A stretch of DNA of 64,000 nt from Lutjanus erythropterus (Eukaryota > Chordata > Actinopteri > Lutjaniformes > Lutjanidae), in contig CM034613.1 in NCBI GenBank assembly GCA_020091685.1, positions 7,060,864 to 7,124,863 of the forward strand, read 5' to 3'. The position numbers and the translations under genes were made by a program. Below are positions 10,944-21,871 of the stretch, in pieces. Below the pieces are notes generated by a model. It worked only from the letters and a program-made list of their open reading frames with translations, was not told where the DNA came from and made no database searches. Within the stretch, counting starts at the first letter, position 1. Each line of letters begins with the position of its first letter.

Positions 10944-12179
10944 AATTTTCTTTTTGGGACAAATGCCAGAGGAAAAACCTCAATAAATGCCTCAAGGTTG
11001 AACCCAGGTTATTCAAACCTGGTAACTCTGCTGTTGCCACACGTACTCTGACATCTCAATGAAATGCTGAAACACAAACTTTACAGAAGGAACCACAGCT
11101 GAGAGTCAAAGTGTGATTTTTTTTTTCATCTCTCTGTAGATTGTAAATCCAAAATTGTGCTAGCTTCATGTTTTCCATCCAAAGTGGTGTTCTGACAGAA
11201 AAAAATGCTGTGTTGCCACATCAGGGATATCCTATAATACAATATTGATCTCTCTCTGGGAGGGTTGGAAGGAGTCCAGGGACTCCAGAGATCATGTGAT
11301 ATGATGTTTTTGGTCAGTAATCACCCAGGTGACGACCCTTCGCGGGGTGAGGTGTGTGTTTACATGGTTGTGTTGTTGTTGTGTGTGTGTACATCTGGAG
11401 ACGAAACAACAGAGGAACACAGCAGGTTTTCTACCAATGAGCAGAGAGATCTGGGGGATAGAGAATATAGAAGCCACAATAATGGATACAGGTAGCAATA
11501 ATGTAATACACTCAGAGGTGTGAGTCAGACTGACTTTATGAATAGTTTAATCATTCTGAGAATATTGCGAGGCAGTCAGTCCAACTGTCTCTCTGTCTGT
11601 CTGTCTTTCTCTCTCTCTGCTGCTACTGCAAGTCTGCATCACACTTTTTTCATCAGTTAACATGCATATCATCAGGCTACCAGTTATCCAAAGTCCTGAG
11701 CTGATAAATCTCCAGGTCGTTCCCTCAAAACAGTAAGAACTTGACAGGTCAAACAGCTCCGTGTGTCCCTGAACTATGAGTATAATTAGCCGCTCTTCCA
11801 CCTTCAGTTGGCTGACATTTCAACCAGATGTTGTCATGTCCTTAGACAGGAAAAAGGAAGCAAATCGTGTTGAGCTGATTGGTTCATTTTTGTGACATGA
11901 CCCGTGGTGCACCTTTTGCATCCGAAACATGCAACATCTGAACAGCCGCTTAGTGATGATTGGATCTTCAAGCTCTTTGGGATTACATGTGATGCAAATA
12001 CTCTATTTCCTCACTTGGAGAATAGCTGCATTAAAAGGTGTTTTTTCGGACAGTGAGCTTTTACCACTGCATCTGACACCCCGCTGCTGTTCTGTTTTTG
12101 CTTTTTTTTTTTTTTTTTTTTTTTTTCAAAGCAAAGTCAGTTTGTCAATCCGTTGGTCAGTCCGTCCACCACTTTGGTC
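10944..12179. other. Non-coding, with a T-run
   Basis: No gene seen. A TG-rich patch lies at 11370-11400, a TCTG/TCTC patch at 11588-11620 and a homopolymer T run at about 12103-12126. Confidence 0.5.
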
Positions 12180-12515
12180 CAGACTGAAATATGAAATTAA
12201 AGATATACATGTTCCCTTGAGAATAAACACCATTGATTTTGGGGATCCCTTCACTTTTCATCTCGCAACATCATCCAACTTTCAGTTTACCCAGTACCTT
12301 CACAACAACTGAAATTCCCATCAGCCTGAGCTGTACTTTTGTATTTAGTTCTAATTGGCACATGTTGGCATACATGTACACCAAACTATAATGGTAAATA
12401 TAACCTGCTAAACATCAACATGTTAGCATTGTCACTGTAAATATGTTAGCATGTTGATGTTAGCATTAAGCTTAAAGCACTGCTATGCTTATGTACAGCT
12501 TTACAGGGGATGGGT
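12180..12515. mobile_element. Widespread teleost repeat fragment (ATGTTAGCATT type)
   Basis: In order, the text contains TTTTGGGGATCCCTTCACTT, TTCATCTCGCAACATCATCC, ATTCCCATCAGCCTGAGCTG, TAGTTCTAATTGGCA, CCTGCTAAACATCAACATG, TTAGCATTGTCACTGTAAA and GTTGATGTTAGCATTAAGCT. This matches my memory of one of the commonest percomorph interspersed repeats. The class is not determined here; no protein is encoded. Confidence 0.7.
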
Positions 12516-13735
12516 GTACACAGTTCAACACAAATAGACTGAAAACAATGGACCGTTTTATCATTTAAAGATCATCATGACATTGTTTATTTACATTACC
12601 TTCGCCATTTAAAGGTAGAATATAGCAGAAATGGACAGTACACAGTACAATACTCATAAGGTGTGCGGTGCAAGTTACTGAAACTAATTAGTCAAAATAT
12701 CTGGATTACTTTGCTAATTATTGCATCTAAAATTTTTAGTTACTAAGGACAGTAACTACTATGTTACTTTTAAATGTCTGCTTCAATTCTGTTATTACTA
12801 CACACAGTTATATTGTATATACTGCTAAGCATTACTACAGTAATTAATACGTTTAATGATGTCAGTTTATATTAGAAACATTACACTGACAAAAAGTGAG
12901 ATACCTGAACTGTCTTGCACCACTGTAAAATTGGGTGAGATTGAATTATAATGCTGAAAATCCAGTGAATATGCTGTGGTAGTCTGCTATCCTCTGCAGT
13001 TATTCACTAATTTCACATAAGTCAAAAATAAGAAATAACAAACCCATTTAAATTTCAGTATTTATGGTATTTAGACTTAACACACTGGTCCTCAATGTTC
13101 ATGGTGTAACAAACATGCAGACTTTTCATGCAGGAACATGGAGACAGTCGGCAGCAGAAAACACTGTCAGATTTGGATAATCTGTGTAGTAGTTTACAAG
13201 CTGTAAATATCCTGTAAAATATTCTGTAGGAATCACAATGTCATACTCGCATCAGTGCCTGAGTTACAACACATCAGTCAGACTTAAAGGCACACACACA
13301 TCTACAGTATACTGTACTGTATACACTCACACGGATGAGTTACTCATAGCTGATTGCAGGCAAAACAATTAAAAACATGTGTCAGAAAAACTCAATCAGT
13401 GCCAGCGTCCTGCTGTGATAAATTACGTAACGTGACCAAATCCCATTTAGCTGGCATTCGCCCAGTGCACCTCGCCAAGAAGTGTGCATACATTTTCAGC
13501 CTGATTGATCCTAGTGTGAATCAAACCAGAAAGCATGACAGTGTTATTGTGCGTTCATGTGCTGTTGAGACGTCCAGATATACGACTGTCTTACCAGGAA
13601 GTCCCTTTTTAAATGTCTTTTGGTATGAACGTGGGGGAAACTCCCGGTGGTGCATTCACTGGCAGTGCTATGAAATACACAGCTTCATCACCAAACTAGG
13701 GGACAACATCTGTGTGTGTCTGATTGTTCACTTAC
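12516..13735. other. Intronic AT-rich DNA downstream of the FHF exon
   Basis: Because the FHF exon at 13736-13846 is on the minus strand, this interval is the start of its downstream intron. It holds no recognisable exon; 13295-13325 has short overlapping CAGTATACTG-type palindromes. Confidence 0.55.
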
Positions 13736-13846
13736 AGAAGGAGCTGCTTTCGTCCTTTGTGCCTTCCATGGTGCCATCCGGCAGCATCTGGAGGTAGAAG
13801 CCGTGTCTGCAGTAAAGCCGCGTGACGATGCCCTTCAGCTGGGGCT
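13736..13846 (-). CDS. Exon 2 of a fibroblast growth factor homologous factor (fgf11/fgf14-like)
   Basis: This is an internal coding exon of an intracellular FGF homologous factor. In known FHFs the protein binds the C-terminal tail of voltage-gated sodium channels and tunes neuronal excitability, and is not secreted. On the minus strand a pyrimidine-rich acceptor (TTTGCTCTGCAG) precedes the exon and GTAAGT follows it. The exon is 111 bp in phase 2-to-1 (two bases, 36 codons, one base), the usual size of FHF exon 2. The translation starts [13 protein letters not shown], the first beta strand of the trefoil core, and continues with [19 protein letters not shown] before SSSF. The PQLKGIVT block is a hallmark of FHFs. 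From memory, RLYCR favours fgf14 whereas GFYLQ and the SSF end favour fgf11, so the paralogue is left open. No exon 1, 3, 4 or 5 was recognised, consistent with long flanking introns. No frameshift or stop is present. Confidence 0.93.
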
Positions 13847-14808
13847 CTGCAGAGCAAACACAGGGTTAAACACACGTTAGCATCTTGGACACACACACCT
13901 GTCAGTGCGCGTATATTAATGCATGCAGCTACCTATGAGCATGCACATTGACTAAACAAGAGGCAGGTCTTGATATTTACACTGTGAAATAGTCAAACAG
14001 TGAAGTGTGTGTGCTTGCATGTTTGTGTGTGTGTGACTGTGGCCTTCAGCAGGATTGATGGGACTCTGGTGTGTGCTAAAAAGAAGCATCTTTCATGGAC
14101 AGGTTCAAGTGAGGCAGACAAGATGTTCATTGTGTGTGTATGTGTGTTTGTTTACACCGAGGCACATGTGTGTGGGTGCTTGTAGCAGCTGCCTGCCTCG
14201 CCACAATGGGCCAAGCACCTAAAACATGATGGTCCCTGTGTCAGAACGGGGGGTTTTAATGGGTCTTATGCTGCATTCCAAATAACTCAGATCTCAAAGA
14301 TTTCCCACCCATGGCAGCACCAATTTTAAATGGTAACCAACTGAAAGACAGCATAAAGTATATTTTTCTGCAGGTGCTGTAAAATAAAATGGCTAATGGT
14401 GTGTTTTACCTCGGTTTCCTCCTCTGTTTTGTATGGAAGGAGGCTGCCCTGCTGAGAGTTTAAGGTTTTCGATTCTGCACCAGCCGACATCCTCCTCCTC
14501 AAACCCCAACATAACAAAATTCCACCTGAGAAGAAGCCATGAGTTTGGCAAATGCTGCGTATCCAACACAATTTTGGCTGGGGGTAACATAACTGTACAT
14601 AGTAAGCTAGTTAGCTGAATATGCTAATGTTTGCAGCTTCCATTATAGCAGATGAAGACAAGTTTAAGCCATTCTTCAAACAATTGCTATTGTATTTTAG
14701 GTAGTTGAAAGACTACCAAAAAAAGCAAAAAAAAAAACAAAAAAAACCCCACAACCCTCCAAGTAGCCCCATACACACCGCTTCAACAAAAGCAAAGTAT
14801 TTGCAAAA
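13847..14808. other. Intron upstream of the FHF exon
   Basis: No other exon was seen. The interval contains TG-rich patches near 14005-14035 and 14130-14150 and an A-rich patch at 14715-14750. Confidence 0.55.
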
Positions 14809-14895
14809 ATGCAGTGCCTAGTTATTGTTGATGATTGGATAGTTGCTGTTTTGAGGAGGGACTTAGCAAAGGGTTGGTTGCTATCATCAAAAAGC
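14809..14895. repeat. Interspersed repeat, copy 2 of a pair
   Basis: Same family and orientation as 8094-8193, sharing GCAGTGCC.TAGTTA, ATGATTGGATAGTTG and ACTTAGCAAAGGGT. It is slightly shorter through small deletions. No coding capacity. Confidence 0.7.
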
Positions 14896-16120
14896 TGTGC
14901 ATGCATTTCCAGAGCAAAATGACCAAAATCTTCCACTCGCCGACTCAAGTTCCACAGAATTCCGACAGGATCACAACAGTTTCAGGGCAATCGGTGGCGT
15001 CTATGGCTGCAAGCAGTTATAAATGTTGTCTGGACTGAGGACATGATCAAAACTGTGAGGACAGATTGTGTACAAACTGTGAAAGGGTCTGTAGGATGGT
15101 ACTAAACTGTATAGGCAGCATAGGTGAGCACTAGTTTCTTTAGTGTGTGTGACTACTAAATAAGTCAATCACAGATGACAGTTGACACTGGATTCAAGGT
15201 CAGATAGATCCCACAGTGACCAGGAGAGCTGTGTGGCTCCTCTGATGAAGATTTGTGTTGGACTGTTACAAGGTCAGATATAGCTCTATTGGTGACCTAA
15301 AAAGCCTTTAAAGGCTTCAGCCTCCACTGCCACTCGCTACTCCCTTTTCTCCGACAGCCAAGCTGTCTTTCCAGGACTGAGGGAGAACTATAAAATATAA
15401 AACATGAACCCCTGAGCACCCTGAATTCTAGCCACAACAAAAAACACTGCAGACGCCTTGTTGTTTGCAACCAAGAGCAGAGAGCTCAAATTCTTGCATG
15501 TAAGATGGCAAAAACTGAGGAAACAAACAAGAATAACTTAACCGTCATGCTGAAAGTTTAATGAACCATCTCCCATCGTCTGTTTACCCTGCTCTCAAAT
15601 ACCAACTGTTGTCATTTACTTAGTGCACTTGGAGGCATCAGAGTACTATTTGTTTGTGTGAACCTATCAGGCATCTGCCACCGCTCTGAGATAAGTTGGC
15701 ATGTCTTCCTCCAACCGCGTGTTTGTGTTGAGTTTCTTTTCTCCGCACACGCATGACTGAGGGGGCTCTTTCCCTCCGAAGTGCTGAGGGAGACTAAATA
15801 GTGGATCAGAAGGAATGTCAGAATGCTGAAGTGTTTCCACAATTAAGTTTTAATGAGACGCATCAAATATGGATGAGGACAGAGAAGTACGGGGGCAACT
15901 GGCAGTTGTCCCTTGGTTGACAGCAGGGGTGTGTGAGAGAGAGAGAGACGGAGACATGCACTGCAAAAGATATCCATCCACACATGTACACTCAAAGGAT
16001 TAATTATATAATATTTTAATTAAGTACATGGAAACACTAGAGTTTCTCAGCATTTTTCAGATTTCATTTTTTTTAATCTTATATTCAACTTCTATAATTC
16101 TATAAATACGTGAATATGTG
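14896..16120. other. Intronic DNA, no gene seen
   Basis: No exon, microsatellite or mobile-element boundary was supported. A short GA repeat occurs at about 15938-15950. Confidence 0.5.
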
Positions 16121-16124
16121 AAAT

Positions 16125-16345
16125 GGTAATTACCACCTACATGTGTGAAAACAACAAATTATCACATACTTATTATGAAATCTGGGGATAATTTGTTGGT
16201 AATTTCAAAGAAATTTCACATATCTAACTTGGTAGTTACCACCCACTACATGAGAATGGTATATGCTAATTATCACATAATTAACCATGAAATCTGGGGG
16301 TAGTTTGGAGGTCATTTGTGGGTAACTTACCACCTATTTACCATG
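16125..16345. repeat. Diverged tandem repeat, about 2.3 units of about 110 bp
   Basis: Three successive blocks each contain (T)ACCACC, an ATTATCACATA-type word (absent in the last), CATGAAATCTGGGG or TATGAAATCTGGGG, and GGTAATTT/GGTCATTT/GGTAACTT. The third block is partial and ends at ACCATGAAATG. Strong divergence indicates an old tandem duplication. Confidence 0.65.
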
Positions 16346-16653
16346 AAATGAAATGAATCAGTTATATTAGGTGAAGTATTGGATTTTATCTGGGTTTAAA
16401 TGCTGGTGATGACATATTTCTATTTCTATTGTTTTTTATTATTTTGAACAAATGGGAAATACATCTACTAGAAATTCACAAAATCGCTGGCATGGAATAA
16501 AAACTACATAAAAATGAAATTTTTTTCACTTCATTATACCACTGTCTTCACTCTCTGAGTAGAGCCTTCCATCAACAGTAAATTGACCGTGATGTGTAAA
16601 ACTGGTGGAGTGCCGCTTTAAATTAAAGTCTTTAATTCTATATATTACTAGAT
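16346..16653. other. Intronic DNA, no gene seen
   Basis: AT-rich; nothing to call. Confidence 0.5.
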
Positions 16654-17205
16654 CTGCCAAACTTTTAGTGCCAAACTGGCACTAAAAATGGGTCACAGAC
16701 CCCAACACCACTTTTCCACAGATAGTGACAAGCAGTGCAAATTGGAAATAGAAAGCAGCTTTCAGCACGTCGCCTGTCTGATGATGTTAAAGACAAAATG
16801 TTGAGAACATAGCAGCAAAATACAGCTGGGGTGAAGAAATGTAACAGCCACCTCACCAATGGAAAACACTATAGATCAGCACAAAAATGACAATTAGGCT
16901 ACAAACAGAAACCACCACGTTCTGCACAGAACATGGTGTAAACACTGATAAACAGTAACATCTGCATTTTAGAACAAAAGACAGCAAACTATTCAGTCTG
17001 GGCATGATGGGAAATGTGAGCCATCACTACAATATTTTAACACTAAGTACTATCACTATCACTCTGATTTGTCCTGATAAAGTTATTGCATTACAAGCTC
17101 AGCACTTCCAGTATCCATTTCAAATTAAAAGCCCTCCATTCTTTCAGTGGACAGTGCAAGTTCATTATGAAGGTTTTAGAAACTGAAAAAGTTTGGGAGC
17201 CCTTA
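16654..17205. mobile_element. hAT-type non-autonomous element, relative of 8661-9080
   Basis: Shares AATGGGTCACAGACCC, AATACAGCTGGGG, TCCATTTCAAATTAAAAGCC, GGACAGTGCAAGTT and TTATGAAG with the copy at 8661-9080. The right end is AAGTTTGGGAGCCCTTA. Flanks are TACTAGAT (16646-16653) and TACTAAAT (17206-17213), an 8-bp duplication with one mismatch. The termini are more degraded than in the other copy and a longer middle is retained. Confidence 0.75.
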
Positions 17206-17213
17206 TACTAAAT

Positions 17214-17515
17214 CAGTGCAACGTAGTGCTAAAATTGTTAGTTTGCTTTGTAATTAGTAAAATTCTACTGAATTTTATACATAAACTGTTTAATATTCTG
17301 TGCAATAATAATTCAGTAGTTCAATACACTGGTTACAGTGGCATCATTACTGCATTTATTTATTTATACTGTGCATTTAAACAAACTTATACTCTTATTT
17401 ATAACGCTTACATCCTATATTCTGATATATACTTCTGTTCTTGAAGGAGAGCAACTGTAACACAAGCAGTTTCCCCATGGGGTCAATAAAGTATTTCTGA
17501 TTCTGATGAATATTT
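17214..17515 (+). mobile_element. 3' tail of a LINE-like retrotransposon
   Basis: An AT-rich 3'-UTR-like section with ATTTATTTATTTATAC and GTGCATTT-type words leads into AGAGCAACTGTAACACAAG, TTTCCCCATGGGGTCAATAA and AGTATTTCTGATTCTGATG. The closing block is the familiar 3' end of fish non-LTR retrotransposons, finishing in a short GATTCT-type tail. It is 5' truncated with no reverse transcriptase. Confidence 0.65.
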
Positions 17516-18156
17516 TATCATTTTTCAACATACTCATCAAGCTCATTAGCTCATCAAATTCACCCGATCATCTTCAAAGAAAAAGAAGAAGAAAAATGTT
17601 CAAGAAGGTGACAGAATGTGGATTAAAAATGTTAAACAAATATTCTACTTTGTCGTTGGAAAGCTAACGCTTGTCTCTGTTAACATCCTGAAGTTGTAGC
17701 TCATTAGGGTTTGAGTTAAGCTTTGATGTCTGTGAATTAGTCAAAGAAATGCTGGTGTGTAATCCTTCCTTTCATGCTGACAAGTGTGACACAACATGTT
17801 TGGAGGCTTTTCACTGAAGGTTCTGGCCTCAGCAGCCAGATTGAGTCGCTGTAACTACTGAAAGATAAAAGCTCATCCAGCCACCGCTGGCTGACTAGAC
17901 ACAGAAGGTCGAACGTGGAGTGTGGTAATCTGTAATATCCTGAGTGTTAATCCCAAATTAAGCCTCGGACCACACACCAGGCCATGTGCTGCTTAACACA
18001 TCTGCCACAGTGGTGAGCAACAAACACACACAGGAGGCTGATTTTGACCTTTAGTGTGACTCCGCCTCCCAACATCCCTGTTTGGTAACGGCGCTGTGAT
18101 CCGACACAGTTGCTCGGACACAAGGACATATAAGGCGCATGTATAGAGTCTTCACA
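17516..18156. other. Intronic DNA, no gene seen
   Basis: Nothing to call apart from a short GAAGAAGAAA patch near 17580. Confidence 0.5.
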
Positions 18157-18216
18157 ACACACACACACACACACACACACAATTTCTTTCTCTCTCTCTC
18201 TCATACACACACACCA
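18157..18216. repeat. Compound microsatellite (AC)12 - (TC)n - (AC)n
   Basis: A 24-bp AC array at 18157-18180 is followed by a TTTCTTTCTCTCTCTCTCTC stretch and then a short ACACACACAC. It is likely length-polymorphic. Confidence 0.9.
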
Positions 18217-19929
18217 TCTTTTACTCAATCCATATAGAAGCAAACGCTAAAAGCAGGAGAGACTGCCTTGAGTCACACCTGAGGCAGAATGCTAGTTAAA
18301 CTGAGGGTTTAAATGCACTAACCAGAGTGAAAATGCAAGGAAAAATTTTTAAAAAAATTTAAAAAAAATCAATATTATAGTATTCTACATTTATTTGTAA
18401 ATTCTTTCCATTATAAGTGACTGAAGGAAAGCTCAGAGGTCATTACGGCTTACAGCGTATGTCTGCAACCAATCAGTGTGGTAGAGGGCGAGGGATTGAA
18501 AGGCTAATGTTAGCTACCTTGAGCTTGTCACTGAGAGCTATTGAGACTAAACACTTTGAAAAACACTTTGAGGAGAGGAAGGATGAGCTAAAAGTCAAGG
18601 TATTGCAGGGAAGACAAGCTAACAGTTGTTGCAATTACAGTTACCTGTCACTTCAACATTGCTGACTGAGGGATGGCATCCACTGTGCTCCTCTCTCAGA
18701 GATGTTTCCAGCTAGGCCTAAATATACTCTGGATGCATACATGGACAGCTGCGGGATCATGGACGTATAATAATTCAGCCTGTCCATCCGGCGGAGGTTG
18801 TCTGACAACCGCGCCAAGAAACTGACTAGAGTGGTGGAGACATAAGGAAAACAGGTGCCTCTTGTGCATCACATTATTTTGCACTTTAAAAAAAGTTAGT
18901 TAGCACTTAATGGGTGCTGGGTTTAAAAGCTAAATTAACTGAAACTGACATCCTTATGTGGGGATCCAAACTTTTGTTTCACTATGATGCCAAAAAAATT
19001 TTAGGTCATTGCAATTGATTGAAAATGATTAGAAACCATCCTCTGGGGACTAGGAAAGTTCATACTGAGGCCCATGGCAATCCAGCCAGTAGATGTTGAT
19101 ATCTGTCAAACAGACAGTCTCACTCGCCATTAGTCAGGAACACATGATCAACAAGAGATGTGATTTTTTTTTTAAGGTGTTGGAACAGTTCATTTACTGT
19201 GTATTACCCCAATATTTTTCTAGTTAATATACTTTGTAGCTGCTTCAGTAGCCTCCACGGTCAAGTTTAGATGGTATATCTGCTAGGCTCTAAGAGTCAC
19301 GATGTCAAACTAGATCTGGCCAAGATGTGAATACTTTTATCCCTCATGTAATCCACGGTGGCCTGGTGGAGTGTTGTACTTACTTTCTGTTAAGTCATAG
19401 ACACTTGTATTAAGGACCTGATCATTTCGAGCTAATAGCTATCATACAGTTGTAGCTACATCAACAATACACAAAGCTTGTCACATGAGCAGAAGGTTGG
19501 GTTGATGGATGGACCTGTGGCAGCAAACAGTGTTGGCATGAGTGCATCAGCATTAAAGCGCTTTCAGATAACAAACAGTTGCCGCTGCACTGATGTTCTG
19601 TATATTGAAACCACAAGACTAATTTACAAATGTAAATTAGTGCGTCCGGAATCTCTCAGTTCATTTTTGATTTCCAAGGGGAGTTATCAACAGGTGCAGA
19701 CCAAAATGCCTCTGCCAACTGGATAGACCTACAGTTAATCAGAACAACAAAACGCTTTCCTTTTGAGGCAGCTGGATTCGAGAGATCGTGAGAGAATCCA
19801 TCTTGCCAGGCTTCAAGCTATCCGTTTGCATTCACACCAGAGGTGGTACAAGCCAAGCAGCATCTTAGGAGGGACTATTGGCAACTATAGGTTTTAGTCT
19901 CAATGGAAATGACTCGTCTTAAACAAACA
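18217..19929. other. Intronic DNA, no gene seen
   Basis: An A-rich patch is at 18340-18370. Otherwise single-copy-looking sequence; short open frames have no recognisable features. Confidence 0.5.
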
Positions 19930-20097
19930 ATGGCGGCTCCTGAAGAGGTTAGGTTGGATACAATGGTAGTATCCGTAACATCAGAACTGGAGAGTATTGG
20001 TTCATTGAAAGAAGGGCAAAGACAAACACTGAAGGCTTTTGTCGAAGATGGTTTCGTTCTTCTTCCGGCAGGCTTCGGTTCAGGCATGTCAGATTAA
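19930..20097 (+). pseudogene. Fragment resembling the N-terminal part of a RecQ-like DNA helicase
   Basis: An open frame beginning MAAPEEV reads on to SLKEGQRQTLKAFVEDGFVL and then LPAGFG before breaking into GSGMSD and a stop. In fish RecQ-like helicases, many of them multicopy, a stretch SLK..Q...L..F...DVF..LP.G.GKS leads into the Walker A motif. Here the segment is shortened by several residues just before FVLLP, and the lysine and serine of the Walker A motif (GxGKS) are lost; no later helicase motif follows. It therefore looks like a truncated gene-derived or transposon-carried relic. The resemblance is by eye and short. Confidence 0.4.
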
Positions 20098-21833
20098 CAA
20101 ACTGTCTGATGTAAGACATGCAACTTTGTCAGACTGCAGCTAAACAGTCACTAAAGTCTGTCTCTGAAAATATTTGAGGTGAGAAATAGGCAGTGCAGTA
20201 ACAGAATCTCGATTCATGTTTGATCAGTGCTGCTTCGTGTGACGGCTTGATCTGAGTTTTGCACAAAATGTTTGCCATCACTTAACGAAATGTTACTTTT
20301 CCTTTGTCGTCATCACTATAAATCTGCCCCATATTAAATAAATAGCTGTGATTAGCCCAAAAGAACCAGGACAGGTGGAAAATCTCACTTTGTCAGAAAT
20401 ATTTGGCAGAGCAAATGAAACAAACTTGCAGATTTGGAAATGGTTAGCAATATGACATGATTGATATACCATGTTTCCATAAGTGTAAACATTGTTATTG
20501 ATCCCAGACATTATATTCAAACTTGAACAAGAAGTTGATGTCGCTCCAAGATCACTTCTGTGGCAAAGTTGAAACATTATCAACTCAACAGCCTCCCTTC
20601 ATCTCCATGTTGCTGCCATTGACCTTCACTGTTGTCGTGTTTACATCAAAAACAATGGAAGCTGTGGTAGCAACCACTGGCTGTCTGAAAGTCCCTTAAT
20701 GGTGGGAAGAATCAGGTTTCAATGTCCGCACTGTGCAAGTATCAGTCACTGAAGTCAAGGAGCAAAGATAAACAGTACTGAGTGTTAGAACTCAAGATGA
20801 CAAAGTGGTCTATATTTATTTAGTTAAACTGACCTACTTTTAAATCATAGCCAGTTCAACTTGCAGCTGATTTCAGAGTTGAGGGTCCCACTGGAAATTC
20901 TGGGCCCTCTGAAAACATTTAAAGGGGTATTCCAGCAATTTAGCAATGTACTTCCATTAAGTTGTAGAACTTCCAAAAGAGAGATCAACAAAAGAATGGT
21001 GAAAATCAATTTCAGTCTCTCGTATGGTTCAAGCTAAAGAAAAACAAACACTGGAACCTACATTTCCCAGAATACAACTTGATAGCATCTTTTGTTAGAC
21101 CTCCTATCCCTGGTAGGTGCACATTTCCTTTCCCCGAGGCTGGCACAGGGACAGATAATGTCTAAATCAAGGCTAGGGTTTAACTGAAAGAGGCTTTGAA
21201 ATCTCATACTGACATTTTGGGATTAAAGCTGCCAATTTCGCTATTTTAATGGTTAGTTAATATTTTTTTATTTCAAATTAAAGCTATGCCAAGTTGCCCC
21301 AAGAGTTCCATTCTTGGCAGGGTGAAAAAGCCTCTGAAAAGGCATTAAGACCACGGGACTAAAACAAATTCATGCTCTTATAGTCTGAAGTCTCACTGTC
21401 ACATTAGAATGTATCCTGGGAATATCAGAGCATTAGTGAGCAGACAATAGACTTGTTATCAGAGTGCATCATATCTTACAGCACAAGAGCATGTGGTGTC
21501 TGTATGCGTGTGTGTTTATGCAAGAGGAGGATTTGTGCTCATAATCCCACAGACATTCAACACCAATTATGGAGTGACCTTAATAAAGAGCAGGATTAAT
21601 TTTACTTATTAAGAATTTCAACCATTAAAGTCACCCTGAATCCTCCGGCTGCCCGATGCCTCAAGTCAGATGACAACTGGACAGCAGAGAGTGTTATTTT
21701 CGCCCCCGTTACACACTCCAGTTCTTAATGTGTGAGTGTGGCTGTGACACCTTCAACAGAATGGGCTTGGCTGAAGAAGCAGAGATGATCTGCCAAGGAC
21801 AATATCTGACTGTCTGTCATCACACAAACACAC

Positions 21834-21836
<3 letters not shown>
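20098..21836. other. Intronic DNA, mostly featureless
   Basis: No gene seen. At 20920-21110 the text TTTAAAGGGGTATTCCAGCA and following resembles a common fish MITE start, but no matching second end was found. The section 21540-21650 is repeat-free and could be conserved non-coding DNA. Confidence 0.45.

Positions 21837-21869
<33 letters not shown>
21837..21869. repeat. (AC)16 microsatellite
   Basis: An uninterrupted AC array of 33 bp follows a shorter interrupted ACACAAACACAC stretch. Confidence 0.95.

Positions 21870-21871
<2 letters not shown>

Noticed and set aside
1-13735. FHF exons 3 to 5 downstream of the exon at 13736
   Set aside because: I looked for the reverse complement of the conserved FNLIPVGLRVV coding block and did not find it; the exons are probably outside the window, though a visual search can miss them.
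13354-13797. 147-codon plus-strand frame overlapping the FHF exon
   Set aside because: Its last part is the antisense of the FHF exon; the rest has no features.
20920-21110. A TTTAAAGGGGTATTCC MITE
   Set aside because: Only a start-like string was seen; no second terminus or target duplication.
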